DNA of 64,000 bases. Source: JAHEJE01 sp965216335 (GTDB lineage: Bacteria > Pseudomonadota > Alphaproteobacteria > Rhizobiales > Aestuariivirgaceae). Both the position numbers and the translations under genes were made by a program. The notes under the pieces were generated by a model. The model was not told where the DNA came from and searched no databases. It saw nothing but the letters and a program-made list of their open reading frames with translations. The stretch lies in assembly GCA_965216335.1 (NCBI GenBank), contig OZ244154.1, forward strand, positions 3,286,001 to 3,350,000, read 5' to 3'. Below, piece after piece: positions 51,067 to 58,335 of this stretch (its first letter is position 1; every line of letters starts with the position of its first letter).

Positions 51067-52152
51067 ATGGCAACCATGCGCGCAGTCATCCTCACCGGTC
51101 ATGGAGGTATGGACAGGCTGGTCTATCGCGAGGACTGGCCCAGACCTGAGGCCGGGACCGGAGAGGTGCTGATCAAGGTGCTTGCCTGCGGTCTCAACAA
51201 TACCGACGTCAACACCCGCTCCGCCTGGTACTCCAAGGGTGTCAGCGACGCCACCACGGGTGAAGGCTTCGACGGCGCCGAGGATGATGACGCCTCCTGG
51301 GACGGGGCGCCAATCACCTTTCCACGCATTCAAGGCGCCGATGTCTGCGGCCTAGTGGAGGCGGCCGGCGACGGTGCCGACCCGGCACTGATCGGCAGGC
51401 GGGTGTTGGTCGACACCTGGCTGCGCGATTGGGACGATCCGATGAACCTCGATAAGACCGGTTATTTCGGAAGCGAAACGGACGGTGGTTTTGCTGAATA
51501 TACGAGGGTCGACCAGCGCAACGTGCACCCGATCGACAGCGATCTGAGCGATCCTGAGCTGGCGACGTTCGCCACCTCCTATGTCACCGCGGAGAATATG
51601 CTCAACCGTGCCAATGTTGGCGAAGGTGATGTTGTCCTCATTCCCGGCGCTTCCGGCGGTGTCGGCTCGGCGCTGATTCAACTCGCCAACCGGCGCGGCG
51701 CCCGGACCGTCGCCATGTGTGGCGGTGACAAGGCCGAAGCCGTGAAGGCAATCGGCCCGGCCGCCGTGTTGCCACGCGCGCCCGCCAATCTGAGAGCGGC
51801 GCTGAAGGGTGCGATTGGCCGCGACACCGTGACGGTCGTTGCCGATGTCGTTGGCGGCGATCTGTGGCCGCAACTGATTGATGTCATCGCTCGAGGCGGC
51901 CGCTATACTTGCGCTGGCGCCATTGCCGGCCCGGTCGTCGAGTTCGATCTGCGCACCTTCTATCTGCGCAACCTGACATTCACCGGCGCAACCATCGTGC
52001 CGCCCGGCGTATTCGCCGACCTGGTAGGTTACATCGAGCGCGGAGAAGTCAGGCCGCTGCTGGCGGAAACTTACCCGCTGGAGAAACTTTGCGACGCGCA
52101 GACGGCTTTCATCGCCAAGAAGCACGTCGGCAACATCGTGGTGACGCCATGA
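51067..52152 (+). CDS. MDR-superfamily zinc-independent oxidoreductase
   Basis: The 361-residue protein is a medium-chain dehydrogenase/reductase with the quinone-reductase-like start MRAVILTGHGGMDRLVYRED, substrate domain IQGADVCGLVEAAGDGADPA, and nucleotide loop IPGASGGVGSALIQLANRRG. The catalytic-zinc ligands of alcohol dehydrogenases are not obvious. An unusual insertion with acidic residues (EGFDGAEDDDASWDGAP) precedes the IQGAD motif. It would act on a carbonyl or enoyl compound with NADPH. It lies 12 bases after the flavoprotein and overlaps the aminotransferase by 4 bases. Confidence 0.82.
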   Translation: MATMRAVILTGHGGMDRLVYREDWPRPEAGTGEVLIKVLACGLNNTDVNTRSAWYSKGVSDATTGEGFDGAEDDDASWDGAPITFPRIQGADVCGLVEAAGDGADPALIGRRVLVDTWLRDWDDPMNLDKTGYFGSETDGGFAEYTRVDQRNVHPIDSDLSDPELATFATSYVTAENMLNRANVGEGDVVLIPGASGGVGSALIQLANRRGARTVAMCGGDKAEAVKAIGPAAVLPRAPANLRAALKGAIGRDTVTVVADVVGGDLWPQLIDVIARGGRYTCAGAIAGPVVEFDLRTFYLRNLTFTGATIVPPGVFADLVGYIERGEVRPLLAETYPLEKLCDAQTAFIAKKHVGNIVVTP

Positions 52153-53441
52153 CCGCTGCAATGAAACAGGACTCTCCCATGGCCACACAGTCAGACTGGA
52201 TCGCCCGCGCCAACAGCGTCCTGCCGGGCGGCGGGTTCGGCAACTTCGACCCAAACATCATCATCACCTCCGGCAAGGGCGCTCATGTCTGGGATGCGGA
52301 CGGCAACCGCTATATCGATCTGCTGATCGGTTCCGGCCCCATGCTGTTAGGCCATGGCGATCCGGAGGTGTTGGACGCCATTCACGCCCAATCTGATAAA
52401 GGTCTGACCTTTTTTGCCAACAACCCAAGCGGCATCGAACTGGCAGAAGAGATCTGCCGTGCCGTACCCTGCGCCGAACAGCTTCGCTACGTCTCGACCG
52501 GCGGCGAGGCCGATATGTATGCCATGCGCCTGGCGCGCGCTCATACCGGCCGCAACAAGATCATGAAGTTCGAGGGTGGCTATCACGGCATGTCGGCCGA
52601 GGCGCAGATGTCACTCGCGCCGTCCAAGCTGGTCAACTTTCCCGTCGCCGTGCCGGACTCTGCCGGCATTCCCGAAACCGTGCGCGCCGAAATGCTGATC
52701 GCGCCGTTCAACGACATCGACTTCGCCCGCTCGCTGATCACCGAGCATGCCAATGACATCGCCGGTATCATAGTCGAACCCCTGCAGCGTATCATTCCGC
52801 CGGCCCCGGGTTTCCTGGAGGCGCTGCGCGAGGAATGCGACAGGCATGGCATCGTGCTGATCTTCGATGAGATCGTCACCGGCTTCCGTTTTTCCTACGG
52901 CGGTGCGCAGGAGTTCTATGGTGTTACGCCGGACGTGACCACGCTGGGCAAGATCATCGGCGGCGGCCTGCCGTTGGCCGCCATCGCCGGCCAGGCCGAC
53001 ATCATGAACTGTTTCGACAAGGCTAAGGCGGGCGACAGGTTCCTGATGCAGCTCGGCACCCTGTCCGGCAACCCGCTCGCTTCGGTCGCCGGCCTGAAGA
53101 CCATGGAAATCCTCCGCCGCGCCGGCCAGTACGACAAACTGCGCGGCTTGGGCCGCCGGCTGATGGACAGCATGTCCACTCACCTGGGCGCCGCCGGCTT
53201 CCATCACCAAATCGTCGGCGATGAAACGTTGTTCGATGTGGTGTTTACGGACAAGCCCGTGACAGACTACCGCGATGTGTTCAATGCTGACACCGCCCGC
53301 AACGCCCGCTTTAACGTCATGCTGCGCGAAAAGGGCCTGCTCAAATCGCCGGGTAAGACCTATCCCTGCCTGGCGTTGAGCGAAGCCGATATGCAACAGA
53401 TTGACGACGCCATCGCTTACGCCGCCAGCCGGCTTGATTGA
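52149..53441 (+). CDS. Class III aminotransferase, glutamate-1-semialdehyde aminomutase-like
   Basis: The 430-residue PLP enzyme has the class III pattern: STGGEADMYAMRLARAHTGR, GYHGMSAEAQMSLAPS, Asp240 in IFDEIVTGFRF, and the PLP lysine Lys268 in TTLGKIIGGGLPLAAIAG. The overall shape (RANSVLPGGGFGNFDPNIII start) resembles glutamate-1-semialdehyde aminomutases and related beta- or omega-transaminases. The ATGA overlap with the MDR gene gives the start; ATG 52179 is also possible. In this cluster it likely removes or adds the amino group of a demethylated intermediate rather than making haem precursors. Confidence 0.87.
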   Translation: MTAAMKQDSPMATQSDWIARANSVLPGGGFGNFDPNIIITSGKGAHVWDADGNRYIDLLIGSGPMLLGHGDPEVLDAIHAQSDKGLTFFANNPSGIELAEEICRAVPCAEQLRYVSTGGEADMYAMRLARAHTGRNKIMKFEGGYHGMSAEAQMSLAPSKLVNFPVAVPDSAGIPETVRAEMLIAPFNDIDFARSLITEHANDIAGIIVEPLQRIIPPAPGFLEALREECDRHGIVLIFDEIVTGFRFSYGGAQEFYGVTPDVTTLGKIIGGGLPLAAIAGQADIMNCFDKAKAGDRFLMQLGTLSGNPLASVAGLKTMEILRRAGQYDKLRGLGRRLMDSMSTHLGAAGFHHQIVGDETLFDVVFTDKPVTDYRDVFNADTARNARFNVMLREKGLLKSPGKTYPCLALSEADMQQIDDAIAYAASRLD

Positions 53442-53447
53442 GGGCCT

Positions 53448-54761
53448 CTAGGCTGTGCCGGCCGCAAAGCTGGCGTCCATCGCTTCGGCCACTTTCGGCA
53501 CGTCGTCCATGCTCAAGCACAATGGCGGCACCATGCGCAGGACTGAGCGGTGCGGGCCGGACTTGGACAACACCAGACCGTACTTGCGCGAGGCTTCGAA
53601 CACCTCGGCGGTTTCTTCTGTTGCCGGCTCTTTCGATTTCCGGTCCTTTACAAGCTCGACCGCCAGCATCAGCCCCCGGCCGCGTACATCGCCGATCACC
53701 GGGAACTTCTGCTGCAATTGCCGGAGTTCGCCAAGCAGTGCCGCTCCAACGGCCTTGGCATTGGCCTGCAGCTCTTCCTCCCGCAACACCTGAAGCACCG
53801 CACGGCCCGCGGCACAGGACACCGGATTGCAGCCATAAGTGTGGAAATAGAACTTGCCGGTCATGGCATCGGCGATTTCTCGCCTGGTGATGACGGCGCC
53901 CAGTGGATAGCCATTGCCGATGCCCTTGGCCACTACCATGATGTCCGGCACGACGTCATGCGCCTCGAAGGCCCAGAAGGTGTCGCCGGTGCGGGCAAAG
54001 CCCGACTGCACTTCATCGATGATCAGCAATCCGCCATGCTGGCGCACCCGCTCCGCCGCCCCGGCGATGTAACCGGGCGGCATCTCGACGATTCCGCCGT
54101 AGCCCTGCACCGGCTCGATGATCATGCCCGCCAGCCTGCCGGATGTTGCGCCGGTTATGGCGCGTTCGATCTCATCGAGATAAGGCTCCGTTCCGGATCC
54201 GAAACAACCTCGGTATTGGTTCGGCTCCGCGACGTGGTGGATACCGCCCATCAGCGGCACACGATGCCGGAAGGCGTCGATGCCGGTGAGGGATTGCGCC
54301 CCGAATGTTGCACCGTGATAACCGCTCCTCAGCGCCAGCATGTCGACATTGCCTGTCGCAGCGCGTGCCAGCAGCAGGGCGAGGTCGACCGCCTCGGCGC
54401 CGGAGTTGGTGAAATGCACCACCCAGTCATGGCCCGCCGGCATGGTGGCGGCCAGTTCCTCTGCCAGATGCGCCGGCGTCGGATGGCAGAACATCGCCGT
54501 ACAATGCGCCAGGTCCGCGGCCTGATCGCACACTGCCCTGGTGATCGTAGGATGGGCATGACCGACACTGATGCACACGTTCATGCCAAGCAGATCGGTG
54601 TACTTCGTACCATCCTCATCCCACAGGTACTGGTGTTCGCCGCGCCGGAAGATCAGCGGCGTCTTGTACGGCATGAAGGAACGCTGCGACTGGGCGTAAT
54701 AGGTCTCGCGGCGCTGCAGAATGGTTTCGGTCGTCCAGTCCGTGGGCAGGGGGTCGAGCAT
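53448..54761 (-). CDS. Class III aminotransferase, AGXT2-like
   Basis: The 437-residue PLP enzyme has FTNSGAEAVDLALLLARAAT, SGYHGATFGAQSLTG, Asp249 in IIDEVQSGFARTGDTFWAFE, and Lys279 in VVAKGIGNGYPLGAV. These resemble alanine-glyoxylate aminotransferase 2 and its relatives, which also act on beta-amino and N-methylated amino acids. Starts at 54761 and 54770 are both in frame. It converges with the other aminotransferase with 6 bases between stops and diverges from the MttB-family gene. Confidence 0.88.
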   Translation of the reverse strand: MLDPLPTDWTTETILQRRETYYAQSQRSFMPYKTPLIFRRGEHQYLWDEDGTKYTDLLGMNVCISVGHAHPTITRAVCDQAADLAHCTAMFCHPTPAHLAEELAATMPAGHDWVVHFTNSGAEAVDLALLLARAATGNVDMLALRSGYHGATFGAQSLTGIDAFRHRVPLMGGIHHVAEPNQYRGCFGSGTEPYLDEIERAITGATSGRLAGMIIEPVQGYGGIVEMPPGYIAGAAERVRQHGGLLIIDEVQSGFARTGDTFWAFEAHDVVPDIMVVAKGIGNGYPLGAVITRREIADAMTGKFYFHTYGCNPVSCAAGRAVLQVLREEELQANAKAVGAALLGELRQLQQKFPVIGDVRGRGLMLAVELVKDRKSKEPATEETAEVFEASRKYGLVLSKSGPHRSVLRMVPPLCLSMDDVPKVAEAMDASFAAGTA

Positions 54762-54920
54762 GGTATCCATCCAGAAATTTAAATCGCACGATTGACAGAC
54801 TAACCGCCGCGACCGGCAAAACTCAAACCGGATCGCCGGGCATAAGCAAAACAGCGTTGCGCCATAAGGCGGCAAAGGGCTTAATCTGACACCGCTGTAC
54901 CAACACACCGGGACACACCG

Positions 54921-56471
54921 ATGCCGGGCAAGGCGCGACATAAGGATGCAAAGCGTAGCGGACGCCGCGACCGGCGGGCAGGGCGGGCAACTGCGCCGGC
55001 ACCCCGCATGCCGTACATCGCGCGTCGCATAACGACCTACGACATCCTGAGCGATGAGGGCCTTGAACTCATCGAGCGCAATGCCGACCTGATCCTGCAC
55101 GAGGTCGGCATCGAAGTGCGCGACGACCCGGAAAGCCTTGCCCTGTTTGCCGATGCCGGTGCCGATGTATCGGGAGAACGGGTTCGTTTCGAGCCGGGAC
55201 ACTGCCGGAGCATTGTCAAGAAGAGCGCGCCGGACGCGTTCAAGCAGCATGCCCGCAATTCGGACAACACCGTCATGCTCGGCGGCGCCAACACCGTTCT
55301 GGCGCCGGGCTGGGGTCCACCGTTCATCCACAACCTCGATGACGGCCGCCGCTATGGCACCATCGAGGACTTCCGGACCCTAATCAAGATCTGCCACATG
55401 CTGCCGGAGTACCACCACTCAGGCGGCGTGATCTGCGAGCCGGTCGATCTGCCGGCCAACAAGCGCCATCTCGACATGCTGGCCAGCCATTTCCGTTACA
55501 GCGACCGGGCGGTGTTCGGTGCGTTGATCGGTGCCGAGCGGGCGCAGGACAGCGTGAACATGGCGAAGATCGTGTTCGGCGATGCGTTTGTCGCCGACAA
55601 TGTCTGCCTTTACGCGGTCAGCAACTCCAATGCCCCGCTGGTTTGGGACAGCGCGATGACCGGCGCGCTGAAGGTCTATTCACGCAACAACCAGGCGGTG
55701 GCGGTGACGCCCTGGACGCTGGCCGGCGCCATGAGCCCGTGCACCTCTGCCGGCACGCTGGCACAGGTGCTGGCCGAGGCGCTGGCCGGCCTGGCGCTCA
55801 CACAGCTGGTCAACCCCGGCGCGCCGGCGCTGTTCGGGTCTTTTGCCAGCACGATCTCGATGCAGTCCGGCGCCCCAACCTTCGGCACGCCGGAAAGCGC
55901 CCACCTGGTGCTGGTCGCCGGCCAGTTGGCGCGCCGGCTCGGCGTGCCTTTTCACACCGTCGGCGCGCTGACCTCGTCGAAGCTGCCGGACGGCCAGGCG
56001 ATGGAAGAGGGCACTTGGGGGCTGATGATGGCTGTGCTGGCCGGTGCCAACTTCATCAACCACGCCGGCGGCTGGCTGGAGGGCGGCCTGGTGCATGGTT
56101 TCGAAAAGGCGGTGATGGATGCCGACATCTGCGGCAAGGTTGCAGCATTTGCTCAAGGGCTTGACCTGTCGGAGAAGGCCCAGGCTCTCGACGCCATCCG
56201 CGAGACCGCGCCGGGCGAGCATTTCCTCAACGCTGCCCATACCCACGCCACCTTCAGAACCGCCTTCTTCCGGCCCGCGAATGCCGATGCGAATTCGTTC
56301 GAGCAGTGGCAGGCCGATGGCGCCAAGGACGCCGCGGCCCGCGCCAATGCGCGCTGGAAGCAGCTGCTGCGTGACTACGAACAGCCGCCGATCGACCCGG
56401 CCGTCGACGAAGCGCTTGAGGTTTATGTTGAGCGGCGCAAGGCCGAAATGCCGGACCTGAGCTACGCCTGA
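54921..56471 (+). CDS. MttB/trimethylamine methyltransferase-family protein, non-pyrrolysine
   Basis: The 516-residue protein has the MttB fold: an N-terminal basic stretch, ITTYDILSDEGLELIERNAD, EVGIEVRDDPESLALFADAG, LAPGWGPPFIHNLDDGRRYG, GTPESAHLVLVAGQLARRLG, and FINHAGGWLEGGL near the end. No in-frame TAG pyrrolysine codon interrupts it, so it belongs to the non-Pyl group whose members demethylate betaines such as glycine betaine or proline betaine with a corrinoid partner. No corrinoid protein gene is in the window. It ends 10 bases inside the convergent sulfotransferase-fold gene. ATG 55008 would omit the basic N-terminus. Confidence 0.87.
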   Translation: MPGKARHKDAKRSGRRDRRAGRATAPAPRMPYIARRITTYDILSDEGLELIERNADLILHEVGIEVRDDPESLALFADAGADVSGERVRFEPGHCRSIVKKSAPDAFKQHARNSDNTVMLGGANTVLAPGWGPPFIHNLDDGRRYGTIEDFRTLIKICHMLPEYHHSGGVICEPVDLPANKRHLDMLASHFRYSDRAVFGALIGAERAQDSVNMAKIVFGDAFVADNVCLYAVSNSNAPLVWDSAMTGALKVYSRNNQAVAVTPWTLAGAMSPCTSAGTLAQVLAEALAGLALTQLVNPGAPALFGSFASTISMQSGAPTFGTPESAHLVLVAGQLARRLGVPFHTVGALTSSKLPDGQAMEEGTWGLMMAVLAGANFINHAGGWLEGGLVHGFEKAVMDADICGKVAAFAQGLDLSEKAQALDAIRETAPGEHFLNAAHTHATFRTAFFRPANADANSFEQWQADGAKDAAARANARWKQLLRDYEQPPIDPAVDEALEVYVERRKAEMPDLSYA

Positions 56472-57205
56472 GCGCGCAGCTTTTCATAAAACACCCGATG
56501 ATGCGCCAGCATGCCGTACAACTGCGGCGCCCCTGCCGCTTCGGCTTCGAACACGGCTTGCGGGTCCCGGTCATCCTTGCGAATGCCGGTCGAGCCGACC
56601 ACCTCCCCGTGCCAGCCTTCGACATGCTGCCAGCCTTTCGGCACATGCTCGGCCTGCCATTCGAAGGCATCGGCAATGAAGGGCAGTCCGGCATGATCCC
56701 ACACCCGGCGCATCACGGCCTGCGGGTCGGCAGCGACCGCCTCGGCCTCGATCACCATGGGCGACGTTTTGAGTTCGTCGCGCAGGAAGCAGAGATGTGT
56801 CCACTGCGCCTCGATCCCCACTTCGGCGAGCGTCAGGTCCGGGTCGAGCTTGTGGTAGGAGGCGATCGACAGCCGCGGGTCGCGGATCAGGAACACGTTG
56901 CACAACCGCGCGGCGAATGCCGCATCCTCGAAGATGCGCGGCACGACGTAGTAGCTCATGTCCTTGAAGAACACCGGCCCGGCGTCTGCCGCGCCAAGGA
57001 TTTCCGCGCGCACGGACTCGTAGTCCTTTGCCTTGGCCCGGTCTTCATCCAGCATCGGCATCTCGCGCATCGAACGGTGCAGGTAGTAGTCGACCAGAAA
57101 CGGCTCATGCAGCACCCTGCAGTCGCCACGCTCGCGCATGATCCGTTCGCTGGCCGTCGACATCGAACGCGGATGCGCCCATAGCGCGATGATTGGGTGG
57201 GTCAT
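56462..57205 (-). CDS. Sulfotransferase-fold P-loop protein (second of two)
   Basis: This 247-residue protein parallels the one at 44974-45717. It has the phosphate loop ALWAHPRSMSTASERIMRER, a HEPFLVDYY segment, VFFKDMSYYVVPRIF, and FLIRDPRLSIASYHKLDPD with the 3'-phosphate element. Similar length and identical motif order suggest related function on related substrates, though the two differ at most positions. It is cotranscribed with the LysR regulator (ATGA overlap) and overlaps the 3' end of the MttB-family gene by 10 bases. Confidence 0.8.
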   Translation of the reverse strand: MTHPIIALWAHPRSMSTASERIMRERGDCRVLHEPFLVDYYLHRSMREMPMLDEDRAKAKDYESVRAEILGAADAGPVFFKDMSYYVVPRIFEDAAFAARLCNVFLIRDPRLSIASYHKLDPDLTLAEVGIEAQWTHLCFLRDELKTSPMVIEAEAVAADPQAVMRRVWDHAGLPFIADAFEWQAEHVPKGWQHVEGWHGEVVGSTGIRKDDRDPQAVFEAEAAGAPQLYGMLAHHRVFYEKLRAQA

Positions 57206-58206
57206 GGCTGGTCTTCTCCCGAGTGCATTTCGTCGAGCGACGCAAAGTGGGCGGCTTGCTCGCAGGTGGTCCCAAGTCTGCTGATGGCCTGTTGCAGGGC
57301 CTGGCTCAACAGGGCCGACAGCGCCTTGGCCAGTTCCCCCAGTTCACGCGCCCGCCATATCACGGTGATGTCCCTGTGGAAGCAGGCCACCGGCAGCGGG
57401 TCGATATCGATGTGCATGCCCTCGTTGACGGCATCGATCAGCAAAGTTGGTGACAACAGCGCAAAGCCGTGCCCGGCATGAACCGACGCGATCACCATGC
57501 TTGCCCGGTCGGCATCTATGGCGCGCGGCAGGTCGAGCCGCAGACGGCGCAGGTGTTGATCAGTGCGCCGCCCGGCCGGCGTTTCGGCCGAAAACCTGAC
57601 CAGTGGCAACCGGGCGGCCAGGGCGCCGAGATCGTCTTTGGGACCATCAAAACCGCGCGGCGTCACGAGCAAGAACTGCTCGCGCAGCAGATTCAGCCGC
57701 TCAAGCCCATCCAGATCGTACAGCGCATCGGAAGTGACGATCAGGTCGGCGCGCCGATTGCGCAAGTGGCCGGAGTGTTCGCTGGCAAGCCCGGCCAGGC
57801 AGGCCACCTCAGGGATGCCGTGCAGGCGGGTGAATGTGCTGATCACCGGCATCAGTGTCGTGGCGATCGAGGCCAGCATGCCGACCCGCAGCACCGGCAC
57901 CGGCGCGCTTTCCACCCGCAGCATTTCCGTGCGCAGGTCCTCGACCTCATCGAGCACGCGGATCGCGCGTTGGTGCAGCACGATACCCGGTTTGGTGAGC
58001 TCGATCGGCCGGGCGTAACGGTCGAGCAGAGTGGTGGCGAATGCCCGTTCCAGCGAGTGGAGATGCTGCGAGGCGGCCGACTGGGTGATTCCCAGCAGCC
58101 GCGCCGCCTGGGTGATATTGCGGGTCTCTACGATGGCGGCGAAAACCTCCAGCGCCCGCAGCACGTTGAACTCGAACCCGGTACGTTTCACGCTTCGCCC
58201 CTTCAT
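57202..58206 (-). CDS. LysR-family transcriptional regulator
   Basis: The protein (334 aa from ATG 58206) has the N-terminal winged helix LRALEVFAAIVETRNITQAA, RLLGITQSAASQHLHSLERA, and a periplasmic-binding-like effector domain (about 95-300) with VGMLASIATTLMPVISTF and GHGFALLSPTLLIDAV. LysR activators usually bind just upstream of a divergent gene, here the flavoprotein at 58336. A further in-frame ATG at 58245 lacks a well-spaced ribosome site. Its gene overlaps the sulfotransferase-fold gene by 4 bases. Confidence 0.9.
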   Translation of the reverse strand: MKGRSVKRTGFEFNVLRALEVFAAIVETRNITQAARLLGITQSAASQHLHSLERAFATTLLDRYARPIELTKPGIVLHQRAIRVLDEVEDLRTEMLRVESAPVPVLRVGMLASIATTLMPVISTFTRLHGIPEVACLAGLASEHSGHLRNRRADLIVTSDALYDLDGLERLNLLREQFLLVTPRGFDGPKDDLGALAARLPLVRFSAETPAGRRTDQHLRRLRLDLPRAIDADRASMVIASVHAGHGFALLSPTLLIDAVNEGMHIDIDPLPVACFHRDITVIWRARELGELAKALSALLSQALQQAISRLGTTCEQAAHFASLDEMHSGEDQP

Positions 58207-58240
58207 TCCGCAAGACTTGCCCGGCGCTGGCCGCACATGC

Positions 58241-58258
58241 ATCATAAGAAATTCTGAT
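58241..58258. promoter_or_regulatory. Possible LysR binding site
   Basis: ATCATAAGAAATTCTGAT has symmetric ATCA/TGAT ends with a 10-base spacer and an internal T-N11-A pattern, the usual LysR signature. It lies in the 129-base gap between the LysR gene and the divergent flavoprotein. Weak by sequence alone; supported only by location. Confidence 0.4.
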
Positions 58259-58335
58259 TTTTCCTCCAGCCCATTGAATTGCCTCGCCGCGGTGCCGTTC
58301 AATGCAGGCTGAACACCTGGCCCGGTCTGGACATC

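Noticed and set aside
52149..53441. Calling the aminotransferase HemL
   Set aside because: Its general shape is similar, but its place in a catabolic operon and lack of other haem genes make a biosynthetic role unlikely.
54921..56471. Pyrrolysine-coding amber codon in the MttB-family gene
   Set aside because: Looked for an in-frame TAG; the frame is uninterrupted to TGA at the end.
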